From positions 965,326 to 1,029,325 of the forward strand of contig CM043790.1 in NCBI GenBank assembly GCA_023974075.1: a stretch of DNA of 64,000 nt. Direction: 5' to 3'. The notes beneath the pieces are model-generated. The model was not told the DNA's origin. It saw only the letters and a list, made by a program, of their open reading frames with translations, and ran no database searches. The stretch's first letter is position 1; each line of letters begins with the position of its first letter. A program made the translations under genes and the position numbers. This DNA comes from Chaenocephalus aceratus. Lineage: Eukaryota; Chordata; Actinopteri; Perciformes; Channichthyidae. Shown here one piece after another: positions 1-11,870 of the stretch.

Positions 1-327
1 AGAGATCTGAGTCCAGCGAGCTGCTTGTGTTTCTGTTCATCAGGACATCATAGGACCAGCAGATCCTGTGTGAACGCTCTACGTTAGTTAGTGGACGTCT
101 GACAACATGCACACTAACTTATATTGCAGCAGCTATAGTATAGGCTATACTTTGGGTTAAATTGCGTGAATAAACTCGCTAGAGAGCTAAAGTTAATTAC
201 ATTCATCCAATGTCAGAAGGATTACGTTTTAACAAACGTTGTAATGCTTTTCTTTCATTTCAATTTGAATAAAACATTGAAGATATAACATTGTATTGTT
301 TTCTTTTTACACTGACTCAGATATCAA
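1..327. other. No gene seen
   Basis: AT-rich sequence with no sustained open frame and no repeat that I recognise. Confidence 0.5.
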
Positions 328-520
328 ATCAAATCAAGTTTTATTTATATAGCACATTTATAAACGATTTTTGGTCGAGCCAAAGTGCTGTACATAACAT
401 AAAAATAGCCTACAGTAGAGACACTTTACAGCAAATACAACAGCACAGATTGTTCAGAATATCAGTATGAGAAAAACGACACTCTCTATCCTTAGACCCA
501 CAAGATATAATTAAAAGACT
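328..520 (-). repeat. LINE 3'-UTR fragment (L2-like)
   Basis: The stretch begins with a run of TCAAA units and a TTTATTTATATAGCAC block, then continues with a segment related to the 3' untranslated part of the L2-type LINE at 54577-55570 (shared blocks CAGAATATCAGTATGA and TCCTTAGACCC). The fragment therefore lies on the minus strand and is a 5'-truncated LINE end without coding sequence. A SINE that borrowed the same LINE tail is an alternative. Confidence 0.6.
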
Positions 521-885
521 ACGTCAGTCGAAGCTCAGCTTTGGTAAGAGAGAGACAGGACAGGCAGAGAGAAAGAGAGAGAGAGAAAGTGATGGAAGTC
601 AGGGAGGAACTGCAGGTACAGTCACACAAAAGAAGGTAGGCTTAATAAGCCCATCTATCTATGTATCTATCTATAACAATAGTCTTCATTTACAATAGGC
701 ATACTTTTTAAACAACATACATATATTGCAGTTATGATGTCATGATAACATACAATTGTATAACACACCATTTGCTTACATCTTTGTTCTCTTTTGAGAA
801 TCAAACAAAACAGATTTAAATAAAAAAAGAATGCAAACAAACGAGTGAAATTAACTAAATTGCTGAATTGCTTTTAATTCACTGG

Positions 886-1073
886 CAGGAGAGACAAGTG
901 AGGAGGAGACAAGTGAGGAGGAGCAAAAAGTGAACAACGAGGGAGAGATTGAACAAAGAGAAAGAGTAGAGGACAGAGAGAGTAATGAACAGGAAGAAGA
1001 CAGAGAGACTAATGACGATGGAAGAGAGGCTGCAGGTTATGGAAAGGAGAGAGACATGGAAAATGAATGTTGA
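886..1073 (+). CDS. Possible acidic exon, unassigned
   Basis: After a good acceptor (CACTGGCAG, about 881-889) one frame stays open for about 60 codons to a TGA at about 1071-1073. It encodes a highly charged peptide rich in E, R, D and N, with a doubled ETSEE motif near its start. The base composition is purine-rich, so the open frame may only reflect low complexity. I tried to join it to a short upstream frame (ATG near 593, donor near 634) and the phases do not fit. No domain is recognised. Confidence 0.2.
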
Positions 1074-1126
1074 CAATGTTTTGTGATCATTTTAGCCTCT
1101 TCTGCACGTCCAGATCATTAATAGTA

Positions 1127-2035
1127 AAGGCCCTGTCACACTGTCCCGAAATTGACACCCGATGGACACACGATAAAGGAAATGTTCAAATTCGGCTGTG
1201 ATCGTAGCAACATCGGGCCATTCGTGAGGGCATCTAAGCCATCGTATGACCGCCGGTGGAGTTTCTCAGGCTCCGGCAGCAACTTCGTGAGCGGCAACTT
1301 CGTAAGGCACTCGTGAGGGCATCTTGTCAAATCGTGTTATCATCGGTGCATTCACATTCACTCTGATCGGGGCGAATGCCCGATGGCACCGAGGATAACA
1401 AGATGCCCTCACGATGGCCTTACGAAGGGCAAAATTGACACACGAAGTCAACACGAAAATGAACCTTTGCAAGGTCCTTCGGCAATTTTTTGGCATGCCA
1501 AAGATTTTGCCTCCGCTCACGAAGTTACTGCCGGAGCCTGAGAAACTCCACCAGCGATCATACGATGGCTTAAGATGCCCTCACGAATGGCCCGATGTCG
1601 CTACGATCACAGCCGAATTTGAACATTTCCTTTATCGTGTGTCCATCGGGTTGTTTTATTGCACAACAAAATCATGTAAATATATTATGTAAATAACCCA
1701 ATTTGTGTTCTGTGAAACTAAAAAGGATATAATATATTATTTTGAAGGACAGTTGACAGGAAATTGTTGTTGTTATGGAAACAACATTACGGAGAAAACG
1801 TAATATTTTCTACATATAAAGACGGATAAAGTAAAGAACAAAGTCTGAAGATATCAGTACAGTATCATAGTACTGTAACATAATTGTTTGTGTTACTTTC
1901 ATTGCAGTTGTATGTCTTAAATGTAATGTAAATGTTGCCTTCGTGTGTGGTTCGGGGCCATCTTCGTGCAAAATTCACAATTCCATATTCGTGTGTCCAT
2001 CGGGTGTCAATTTCGGGACAGTGTAACAGGGCCTT
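1127..2035. mobile_element. Non-autonomous TIR DNA transposon, TA flanks
   Basis: The ends are inverted copies of AAGGCCCTGT(C/T)ACACTGTC, continuing for about 48 bp, and each end is flanked by TA (1125-1126 and 2036-2037). A second pair of long inverted arms lies inside (about 1160-1290 against 1510-1650). The subterminal motif CGTGTGTCCATCGGG occurs at about 1636-1650 and again near 1991-2005, so the block between them looks inserted or duplicated. There is no transposase. TA flanks fit Tc1/mariner or ISL2EU-like elements; the superfamily is not settled. Confidence 0.75.
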
Positions 2036-4450
2036 TACAATCAACAGATTTTTATGTATTACACTTTCAAAAATAATGTATGCTGCAGCCCACTGACTTG
2101 GTTTGAAATCAATATATTATCCAATTGGTGACCCCCCACAGGATTTAAAAAGCACCTAACTTGATCATAAAAATCCCAAAAATCTCGGGGGGTACCCCCC
2201 TAACCCCCCTAACATGTTTGGACCTCGGTATTTAGGAAATTCTGGATACGGCCCTGGCTGTGGTGTTTTCAGGGACACAAACACACCTTCTACACCAGCA
2301 GACCTGACTGAAAGATAGAGAGCAACATTCACAAGTAAGCAGGGGTGAAAGGTCAACCTGTACTTTATTTAGGTATAATGCTGAAGTACCTGTACGTACA
2401 ACTTGTACTTTGCTGCATTTTGAAGGTTATTATTCTACCATTAAAGTGGCACTAGGCAATGTTTTTGCTTCAACTTTTCATTATGAAGTAAATGTGGATT
2501 GCACTGTCTGTACTGGCTGCAGAACAGTGGAACTATCCGGGTTTAGATTGGTTTCCTGTTTTCATTCCATTCACAACACAGTTCTGTCTGCCAGGTTCAA
2601 TCTCCCAAACAACAAAGGAACCGCGTCAACCTGCGCAACCCAAACAGGAAGAGCTAGCCCTTCTGTTGGTAGCTATTCCCAGATACTAAGTAATATCACT
2701 GTTCATTCCTTAATTTTCTCAATGAAAGCACTTGCTCCAGAAGTTGCTAAGAATCACCGGATGAAGTCATACATTAGTTTGCATAAAGCTTAGTGGTTCT
2801 GTGGGCTACACAGGGGAGTTGTGGACTGGGATCATTGTGAGCATTGGGAAACAATATATAATATTTGAATGAATCAACATTGCAGTTCCCCCCATCTTTA
2901 TGGTTTTAGGATCTTTTAGCTCATAGTTTCGGTTTTCTGGCCCGTTTAATTTCCCTCAACAGAAATACTGCATCAAACACAGACACTGTTAGTGACACAG
3001 TGAACAAAGTGGGGCTACAGAGACACGTATTATCCTTGGGAATTGCTATGGACCAAAATCAGAGCTGAAAGGACAATAAATAATGGACCCTACTCAGCAG
3101 GTGTCCTGAATCACGATTTAAATGAATGCTCATCTGTCACACACACACAATGACAGTTGGAAGCCCTGTCAGGTTATTGCTTCATCTGAATGAAGAGGAT
3201 AAGGGAAGGCTTGGGGAAAACCTTACAACACTTCTGTATGAGAAGCATGCATGTGCATTACATACTGTAGCGTGGATAATGTGCTGCATTAAAACAGAGT
3301 ATTGAGTGATGTAATGCTCCAGGAATAATCCTGTTTAGGCCTGATGAAGATCACAGTATGACGCTGCTTTATGTGGCAGAACTGTAGAGCACATTTGTAA
3401 TATTGACATTATTAAAAGTTAGGAGCAATAAAAGTAGAAGAGAAAAGTCATGTTTACAGGATGACTGAAGGCTCTGGTACTTCTCCATGTTGATCACTAG
3501 AGGGCCCACTCTGCTCTCCACTCATTCCCTCAGTATTAATAATAATAAATTCGATTTATAAAGCACCTTTCATTGCTCACAGCAATCCCAAGGTTAGATA
3601 TTAGTCGTCCCCTGAATGGCCAATGATTTCTCCCTGTTCTTTATAATTAGAGGGCTATTACTCAGACAGTATGTGTTGGTGCAGGCTGTTTGTATCACTG
3701 CCGTATGCACTTCTTTGATTGTTAGCTGTTAGTAAGTATTATTTATTTTATATTGATCTTGGTGACAGAAAACAGCTTCTCCATAATATAATTTTAAATG
3801 GAGAAAGGAACTTGAGACAATTAGCAGAGCTTGTTGTGGCTTCAGGAAACATAAAAGAATAACGCATCCGCATACAGCTTCATTTAAAATACAGTAAGTG
3901 GTGCCAGCCATGTTGACTACAAATCAATGTTAAAACAAATAGTGCACCTCTTAGTTTCTTTAGATAGAGAATCTGCAATATTGACAATCTGCATACAATT
4001 CTCTATAAAAAAACAAAAAAAACTGATAACCATGCATTTTACATATTTGAAGAGTTAAATAATAATCGGATAAATAAAAAACATTCAATCAATCAAAAAG
4101 CCAAACAAGAGAAAAATCACCAAAATTACACAAATGTTTTTTTCCTAAGGGCTCAGGCACCACTGGTTAGGTTTAGTCTTTATTAATGCATCATATTTGT
4201 AAGCTCTCCCCAAGAGTACACTACAACGTACTGAGTGTCAGTACAAAAAAGGCAACCATAGGACTACAAGTTTGATCTTCATACTTGCAGATGTACACAT
4301 CAGCAACCATCTCACCATCAACGTGTCAGTGCCTCCACTCGTCATCCTGTGATTACGCGCATGTCACCTGCAGCAGCAGATATGTACGTGCAGTGCTGCC
4401 TCTAGTGGCTTTAGTTATTCTGACAACGGGAAAGAAGGAAGTCAGAGACA
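2036..4450. other. No gene seen; old repeat fragments
   Basis: This stretch has no convincing gene. Segment 2165-2260 is a C-rich repeat remnant ending in TACGGCCCTGGCTG. A LINE-tail-like block (TTTATAAAGCACCTTTCA) lies at about 3550-3580. The open frames at 2410-2793 and 4285-4590 have no recognisable domain or splice context and look like chance. Confidence 0.5.
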
Positions 4451-4847
4451 GTGGGTGTTTCTCAATGTCGAGGAAGGCTCCTCCAGAGCAACTATTTCAA
4501 GGACGCTACGTCATCGAGTCCCACCGAAGGACTGTTCCAATGTCCAGGATCCTTGGAATTCTACCAAGACCGGCGTCCTTCATTGCGTGAAATGTTGAGG
4601 CTGCACATGTGTATCCTCCGCAGTCTTAAAATCCCCACAATGCTTGGCGCACAGACCAATTTCCCAAATATTTGGCGGAAATCGCGCTCCATTTAAGCCT
4701 CGCATACAGTATAACGCACACCTGCACACCTGTTCCACCATTCCTCATTTTCCGAGGCTCGGAAGGATTCCTGCCTCGCTTCTGAAGGACCTGACTCGGA
4801 AGACATGTCCTACCAAGGAAGCATCCTTGACATTGAGAAACACCCAC
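4451..4847. mobile_element. MITE with 19-bp perfect terminal inverted repeats
   Basis: The 397-bp unit starts with GTGGGTGTTTCTCAATGTC and ends with its exact reverse complement. The subterminal regions are also loosely palindromic. There is no coding capacity. I could not settle a target-site duplication (flanks ACA and AAA), so the superfamily is open. Confidence 0.75.
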
Positions 4848-5474
4848 AAAGTCTGCATACTCAGGTTGGATGGATTGGTGAAATATCCCCAGGACTTCTT
4901 ACCCAGTTTGTTTTCGGTTCCCGTGTGAAAACAACTTTTCTTGTGTAAAACTGAGTTCTTTATTCTATTTGCATATGCAAGCTGTTCAACCTTCATAACT
5001 TACATCATTGCGTAACATACTTAACTTAACCCTCCTGTGTGTGTGCTCCTTTTTCCCCCTTACTTTGATGTTCCCGGTCAGATTTGAGCAGTCTGTTTTA
5101 ACTGCTCTTACATTAAGAAGAAGAAGATATACTTTATTTATCCATTCTGTTGTGTTTCCATACATACACAGGGAGGATATTGTTCGGTTTTACTCCCACC
5201 GAAAGGGTTGGACACACGGGGCGTGACCACTCAACTTTAGTTTCGGATTTATGTTTATTTAACATGCTCTTCTCCACTCAAAGAAGCACATGGTATCAGC
5301 AAGTCAGCTTTTCTTCATACAAATCAATTTACAGTTAGGTTATCAACCTAAGAGAAAACACATTTACACACAAATTACATAGAGCATACACAACAAAAGT
5401 CTGTCACCAAAATCACATGTGTAAACCAAACACTCACCGGCTGCCCGTGTGCCCTGTGGCTGATCAAAACATAA
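4848..5474. other. No gene seen; LINE-tail and TTAACCCTCCTG motif
   Basis: Segment 5028-5040 carries TTAACCCTCCTG, a sequence common at one end of a fish repeat; an inverted CAGGAGGGTTAA lies at about 14745-14756. An AAGAAGAAGATATACTTTAT block at about 5116-5136 resembles a minus-strand LINE tail. No coding region is supported. Confidence 0.4.
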
Positions 5475-6085
5475 GTGACTGTCACTACCCGATCCGTCCC
5501 CCTGCCCGATCGGTACTGCGCATGTGCGAGATGGTCCGCCATATTGGACAACTCCGGACGGCAACCCAAGTAGGACAACATTGACACAGTGGCTTTTAGA
5601 AAAGCTCAAAAAGAAAACTCGAGAGAGATGAGTTATTGTTATTACAACGTGACTTCACTATTATTTAACAACTCTTTTTATTGGGTTCTTTTATTTGGGG
5701 TTAAGTACATTGTCAGAATAAGTGAGAAATGGATTTAACTTCTGTTAGACAGCTATCATACTGAATAAATATTTACTGTGAATGTATGCAAAAATGTATG
5801 GCATATGGCTGTCTAACAGTTACATTCATTCCTCCCTCACTTATTCTGACAATGTACTTAACCCCAAATAAAAGAACCCAATAAAAAGAGTTGTTAAATA
5901 ATAGTGAAGTCACGTTGTAATAAAAATAACCCATCTCTCTCGAGTTTTATTTTTGAGCTTTGCTAAAAGCCACTGTGTCAAGTGTCCATCTTGGGTTGCC
6001 GTCCGGAGTTGTCCAATATGGCGGACCATCTCGCACATGCGCAGTACCGATCGGGTAGGGGGACGGATCGGTTAGTGACAGTGAC
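5475..6085. mobile_element. 611-bp near-perfect palindromic fold-back element
   Basis: Two arms of about 275 bp (5475-5755 and 5810-6085) are near-exact reverse complements around a spacer of roughly 60 bp. The ends read GTGACTGTCACT and AGTGACAGTGAC. The arms contain CGATCCGTCCCCCT, TGCGCATGTGCGAG and a palindromic CTCTCTCGAG block. There is no coding sequence. The low arm divergence suggests recent insertion or conversion between arms. RNA from either strand would fold into a long hairpin. Confidence 0.8.
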
Positions 6086-6584
6086 AAACATTTCACTGGC
6101 CTTTTAAAGATGGCTGACGGTCCCTCATCAAAAGAGTCACAAGGGAAACAAAATACTGGAACCAAGGTTCCCTCCCAACTGAGACCTATTTTTCATTACA
6201 ACCTGCACAACTAAACAAATATCTTAAAGCTTCATGATTGAAATAAATAAATGAATAAACAACCAAAATTAACTCCACAGATATATATGCACAAACACAA
6301 CCACATGCAGATAGGAGAGGTGGCAGAGCAGAGAGGCTGCCAGTTAGCCGGCGCCAGAGGGCAGTTGGGGGTTCGGTGCCTTGCTCAAGGGCACCTCTGC
6401 ATTAAGACAAAAAACATGAATCATCACCACATTTTATTTAACTCCCTTTAAGCTTTAATCAATATCTCAGAATACTGGTTTACATGAATAACTGCAGTGA
6501 ATATCCAAAGAATAGACACTGAAAATGTATTCCAAAATTCAAATGTTTGTGTGTGTGCTCTCTAAAGAAGAACATAATCTAGGG
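6086..6584. other. No gene seen; SINE-like core
   Basis: At about 6366-6400 a block containing GGTGCCTTGCTCAAGGGCAC matches a short motif that recurs in fish SINE/LINE-derived repeats (from memory of such repeats). No A/B-box tRNA-like head was made out. The rest shows nothing recognisable. Confidence 0.35.
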
Positions 6585-8777
6585 CAGGGCATAGCGGAGC
6601 CCCGGAGTTTAGGGGGCTATCCTCTTAGATTTTGTAACGCGGGAACAGGGCCCCCCCTCCCTGCTATGTTGCTACGTCATGTGTACGCTGCCTGTAGTAG
6701 TACAACAGTGTATCATTATAATTATTTGCTCACCTGCGATAGGGCTAGCCGGCTGATAACTAATGTTCATTGGCAGGCTGGGCAGCGTTCAAAACAAAGC
6801 GGGAAGCATTGCTCATATAAATAACGTTCATTAGTTGCGTTGCCGGTAAACATGAAAAATGAAGCGCCACTACCCAAGCGGTGCTCAGAAAAGCAAAATG
6901 AGAGCGAAAGCCGAACAGGAGAGGGCAAAACTACCTAAAATAACGTCATTGTTCCGGCAGGCAGCAAAGGTAGACGTAGACTCTAACGTTACTGCAGATA
7001 GACCGCTAGCAACCCCCCCGGCCCCCGGCCGTCAGCTCCGAGTCCAGGCAGACAGCCCAGCAGCCCCGTTACAGCCGAGCCAGCTAGTCGTGCCTCGCGC
7101 TTCGAGACAGGTTAGACATTAGAATAATAGAAAGTTTTATTCGCCATAACCAGTAAGAGTATGCTCCAGGTTACATTGGAATTGGAATCTAATCCGTTCA
7201 TTTTTGCAGGTCAGCAAGAAGTCAGCTGTGCCCCCTCCGAGGCCAGTTCAGACATAGCCAAGGTTGCCCACCCACCCCAGGGACACGTTGGCCAGCGACA
7301 ACTCTGTGACTGAATACCCTACTGATAGGGGGAAATTCCCTGTAGATTTAGAAGACGATGATGTTAAACGGTACATTCTGAATAACGGGCCATGCAAGCC
7401 TGAAGGGCCATTCAAAAGGGATGGGAAGGGAAGGTGCTTTTCAAAAGAGTTCTATAACAAAACATCCAAAATGGGATGTAGAATTCCGCACAAGTGGCTA
7501 TGTTACTCGCCATCTATGGACTGGGTGTACTGTGAGCAGTGCTGGCTGTTCGGTGACAGACCGTCTGCCCATCATCCTCCACCAAGCGTGGAGAATAGGA
7601 ATAAATGATTGGCAGGGTCTCTCTAAAAAGATTAAGGAACACGAATTATCTCGCTCTCATTTGACAGCATGTGTCGTGTATGATACGTGGAAAAAATAAT
7701 CTGACCATTGACGCGCAAATATCATCTGAGTTTAAGAGAGAGATAGGGTTTTGGACCGAGGTCCTAACCAGAATAACTGATGTTACACTAACACTGGCCT
7801 CTTGCAACTCTGCTTTCCGGGGTCACAGAGAGAAAATAGGTGATATAGATAATGGTAATTTATTATCTACCATAGAACTTATGGCGCGTTATGATCCAGT
7901 TCTGCAAAGGCTTATTGAAAGCAAAAATAATGTGCACTACCTAAGTCCTCAAGCTCAAACGAATTAATGTCATTGCTATCGAAAAAAGTGCAGAACACAA
8001 TCATTACAGACATACAGAATGCAGAATTCTATTCGATTATAATGGATTCTACCCAGGACATTTCAAAAGTAGACCAACTGAGTCAAGTGTTCAGATATGT
8101 TACTATAGCAAATGATGAAAATGGAAACGAAAGTTTTTTGGGCTTCCATGCAGTCACAGACCAAACTGCTGCAGGTCTAGAGAGAGAAATTCTCGAATCG
8201 ATGGAGAGAAGGGGATACTACTTGGGAAGTGCCGCGGACAAGGATATGACGGGGCTAGCAATATGAGTGGCGTCTACTCCGGTGTACAAAAACGCATAAG
8301 GGATAAAGAGCCCAACGCAGTGTACATTCATTGTGCTGCGCACAATTTAAACCTTGTACTCAATGACGCATGCCAAAATATACCTGAGATAAAGACGAAC
8401 TACGACACTGTTGAAAGGCTATATGTATTCTTTAGTGGAAGCATCAAACGATGGGAGCTTTTGGAAACACACCTCTCAGTGCCCAAGGCTGGCCAGCCTA
8501 CACTGAAGAGACTATGCCCGACACGATGGGCATCAAGACAAGACGCCGTCCAATCATTGCGGTTCCGTTATGCTGACATTATGCAAGCGCTAACTAAGAT
8601 AGACTTGCTCTCCAAAAAGGAACGTGCCGAGGCGACTGGCTTGAAAAAGGCCATGGAGAGCTTTGAGTTTGTTGTAATGACTGTAATACAGGGCAAGGTC
8701 CTTGAAACAGTCAACATTGTGTCCCAAGCTCTCCAGCGCAAAGACGTGGACCTCTTACAGGCGACAGCAATGCTTGG

Positions 8778-9740
8778 TGTAACGAAGGTAACTTCGTTAC
8801 TATAGACTGACGGCTTTGGGGACCTTGTAATATTGCACATGTGGGTTTGCACTTTATATAACGACTTCCTTTTGCACAGTAAGAATGTCACTCAGCACTT
8901 TAGTGAACAGTTTGCACTTTATTAGCATGATTTGCACAGTACAGTTTTGACATGGCCTATTTGCACATTTTTATATAATATATACTATTTATTGATGTAG
9001 TCGTTGTTTAAATGATTAAAACCGTATTATTTGGAATGTCGTCTGGCAGATGCTGGTCGGTCCTCGGCTCCACCTGAAAAGAGAGGGGAGTTATAGCGAA
9101 GAACGCCGAGAGTATTTATGATTGTGTAAGATTGACAGCGGATGAGATTAGTCATTGTGTGCAGATGTCCTGTTTTAGCGTGTATACATCATGACGTTAA
9201 GTTGCATTTCATTGTAGAAGTGAACACTGTGTAAAGGTTACGTCCATTGCTTACCCATGCTGTTTCGTCCGGTGTCCGCTCCAGTGTGTTTGGCCAAAGG
9301 TCTCCTCGGGGGAAAACAACCACTACTAAGGAAGGTTCCGGGATGAACCAAGTGGCGGGATGGCGTAGGGGTTTCTGTTGTAGTTGGGAATGCATTTCTA
9401 TATATTATGGTCGGTTATAATGTGGGTTTTGGGTTAACTTAACAGCTGGCTATAAACCACTGATCATACATGCACCGAATGTTATAGATTATAGTTTTAT
9501 ACCAGTTATGATGACATGTGTATCAATAATTGCTCACCTGTGAATGGTTTCTCCCAATAAGACCCTCTATAAAAGAGCCAGTCTTCAGTCGGAAGAGATG
9601 GTTGAACACCTCCATGCTGGCTGGCTGTTCTTTATGGTAGTGTGTGTGAAATAAAGACACTATGGTGTGCAACTCTAACCTCCTCTCGTGTGTGGTTCTT
9701 TCACTGGAAATCCAGCTGCTAAAAGGGTCACTGTCTCACA
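8778..9740 (+). mobile_element. Solo LTR with 5-bp target duplication CTTGG
   Basis: The 963-bp insert begins TGTAACGAAGG and ends GTCTCACA, the TG...CA ends of an LTR. It is flanked on both sides by CTTGG (8773-8777 and 9741-9745). It interrupts the hAT transposase frame exactly. A TATA box (9568-9575) and a polyadenylation signal (AATAAA, 9650-9655) are in the order expected for U3-R-U5. No internal retroelement sequence is present, so it is best explained by LTR-LTR recombination. The family (for example gypsy or ERV) cannot be named from the LTR alone. Confidence 0.88.
9568..9575 (+). promoter_or_regulatory. TATA box of the solo LTR
   Basis: TATAAAAG lies 75 bp before AATAAA inside the solo LTR, marking the U3/R region. 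It would drive plus-strand transcription toward the 3' part of the hAT remnant. Confidence 0.6.
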
Positions 9741-10675
9741 CTTGGTAACGCAACCGATACACTTGCCCAACTCCGAGGAGAGTTTGATGGCTTAAAAGCG
9801 CACATGCAAGACCTGGCATCCTCATGCGTCAAAAGAGGCACTTTTCAGAGCTTTGCGAGGACCAGTGGCTACAAGGACCAGGGGTAGCATTTTATAGAGT
9901 GGCGGTATTTTACGCAAAATATCGATATTGTCGTTGCCCAACTCAAAAATCTATTTGTTGGAATGAGCGAGTTGCACAGCGATTTTCTTTTCTGCTTCCC
10001 CGCGAACTTTTGCGCGCAACAGACAAGGATCTGTCTGAGTCCGCAAGTGCTTTCTCAGGCCAGTTTAAAGACGACCTGTCAGCGAGTTTCCTTTTCCAGA
10101 TCCTGTACCTCCGTAATACTTTAGGCCTTCCTACTATAAAGAAAATTTAGCGTGGAAACAATCAAAGACCTTGCACAACCTCTGCTTCATGACAATCAGT
10201 CCATTTTGCTCAAGTTATACCCAATGTGCACAGCACTGAAATTGTTTTTAACTATACCCGTGACTGTTGCCAGTGCTGAGAGATCTTTCTCAAAACTTAA
10301 ATTAATAAAGACATATTTGAGGAGCACAATGTCGCAAGAGAGACTGTCTGGGTTAGCAGTCCTTAGTTTTGAGAGCCGACGCGCGCGCAGTATAGATTTA
10401 AAGACTGTTATACAGGACTTGCGCAGAAGAATGCCAGGAGACGCGCTCGTATAAAATAATAGGCCTACAAAGCAGCTCCTAATTGCATCCTCTATGTAGC
10501 CTATAGGATGTGTTTTATTTGTTTGTTTTTTGTAGGCTACTTTTCTTTTATACAGAATGTTAATATATGTGAACCGTTCCGTTGTGTGAACTCCAATGAT
10601 GATAGGCTATAACATTCTACAATATACCTTCATGTTACACAAAATACACAGCCACTTGTTTGTATTTGTCAATGA

Positions 10676-10830
10676 TGTTTAAATCAGATGTATATTATTA
10701 TACAGTTCCTACTGACATTACTGTTTAAATCAGATGTATATTATACAGAAAGTTCCTACGAACCCTATACTGTTTAAATCAGATGTATCTTTATACAGAA
10801 AGTTCCTACTGACCTATAGGCCTACTGTTT
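10676..10830 (+). repeat. Short tandem repeat, ~50-bp unit, three copies
   Basis: Three diverged copies of a unit built around GTTTAAATCAGATGTAT followed by TATACAG..AGTTCCTAC lie in the 3' non-coding part of the hAT element. Confidence 0.75.
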
Positions 10831-10975
10831 ACAAAAGATGCCTGAAAAAATAAACATTTAATAAAGTGGCCGCGATGTCTATCCCATGTCACTCTATTAT
10901 TGATTTAGGGGAGGGGGCGGGGCCCCATGGTCCGACCTGCGGGGGAGCCCCGAAATATTGCGCAACGCCACTGGG

Positions 10976-11100
10976 CAGGGGTCAGCAACCCCTGGCACGC
11001 GTGCCACCCTAACCAGTGGCACACTAGGAATAAGTGGAATAAGTGTGCAAAATATTTAAATTGTATTTTCGGATCCTGAACGAGACCGCCGCCAGAGCGC
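10976..11100 (+). mobile_element. hAT-type terminal fragment
   Basis: CAGGGGTCAGCAACCCCTGG followed by CACGCGTGCCA is typical of one end of fish hAT elements. The other end was not found, so only a fragment is claimed. Confidence 0.5.
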
Positions 11101-11329
11101 GTCTCCCCGTTACCTGCGTTACCGTTGCCCCGCTCTCTTTAACTCCAGGCGACTTTCTGCCGCTTCCCTCTGTGGTGCAGTGCTGATTGTTTCACCACAG
11201 AGGAAAGCACTTCACTAATTGCAGTACCCATAAGGAGCTGTACACATGCCGCAGTTTTTGCCTGGCTGTGTCTTTAGTTGAAAGCCCAGTGGCGATCTGC
11301 TCATCGAAATAACCAACACACTCTCACTC

Positions 11330-11870
11330 CCTAAGCGTCCAGGAGCGACGTTTGATCAGTGTCCGTGGCATCCAGTTGTGACGCTCCTAGGCTCCTTCAG
11401 CGTCATAAACGGACGCAAATAGCTTTCAACTGATTGCAATGTATTCCCATCTGCGGCGGGATTTGACGCTTAGGGAAGCACGGCATTCGTTTGTGTCGGC
11501 TGCCCTTAAAGGCAATGTGAGCGTCCATTCCCATTGGATAACGGAGAATTGTACACCCGGAAGTAAGTATTCCCCTTACTGTCGATTGATTTTACAGTGA
11601 TATCTGCACTACTCATCGACTAAAAAACACCAGATTATCCTTGTTAATTACACAACATTGATTGGTTTAAATTGTGTGCATTGCTTTTGTATTTTTCCCC
11701 TTCGATTCGGAGAAACAAATATTTTTTCGGAGTAAAGGATGGCAGAAGACACTACACTACCCAGAATCCCCAGCTATCGTTTGGACTACACCATGTGCTC
11801 TGTTTGACAAACCCCGTTTTTTTTCACCATTCATCCCAATGGCTGGCGTCTATGTCACATGATCTTCAAA
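11330..11870 (+). repeat. Unnamed repeat family, copy 1 (plus)
   Basis: This copy shares long blocks with 13250-13690 and 22545-23000, both on the opposite strand. Shared marks are GGACGCAAATAGCTTTCAAC, GAGCGTCCATTCCCATTGGA, ACTACTCATCGACTAAAAAA and AACATTGATTGGTTTAAATT. Copies 1 and 2 face each other about 1.4 kb apart and may be the long terminal inverted repeats of one 2.3-kb element (about 11330-13690). Copy 3 shows that the unit also occurs alone. No protein is encoded. Confidence 0.75.

Larger units (their letters stand above)
6859..10454 (+). pseudogene. hAT transposase (TTF zinc finger, hATC domain), frameshifted
   Basis: Pieces in several frames join into one hAT transposase related to ZMYM1-like proteins. 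An N-terminal basic segment starts at ATG 6859. A likely intron (about 7108-7209) ends in TTTTTGCAG. A TTF-type zinc finger region (CYSPSMDWVYCEQCWLFGD) lies near 7500-7560. The catalytic domain contains FYSIIMDSTQDISKVDQLSQ (about 8020), QGYDGASNMSG across a frameshift near 8250, and CAAHNLNLVLND near 8335. The C-terminal dimerisation region, with ASAERSFSKLKLIKTYLRS, lies near 10270-10330. Frame changes occur near 7600, 7700, 7966 and 8250, and more follow the solo LTR, so the protein is dead. Removing the LTR and one copy of its target duplication restores the local frame (MLG-NATDTL). Confidence 0.9.
6585..10973 (+). mobile_element. hAT transposon, decayed, split by a solo LTR
   Basis: The left end CAGGGCATAGCGGAGCCCCG and the right end (read in reverse, CAGTGGCGTTGCGCAATATT) are related imperfect terminal repeats of hAT type. 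Between them lies a plus-strand TTF/ZMYM1-like hAT transposase reading frame (6859-10454). An 8-bp target duplication is not evident (ATCTAGGG against GGCAGGGG), consistent with age. The element is 4.4 kb including the 963-bp solo LTR plus its 5-bp target duplication. At the right edge it touches another hAT-type end (CAGGGGTCAGCAACCCCTGG, from 10976). Confidence 0.8.

Noticed and set aside
2410..2793. 127-codon plus-strand frame
   Set aside because: No domain, no splice context, and it overlaps old dispersed repeat sequence; likely chance.
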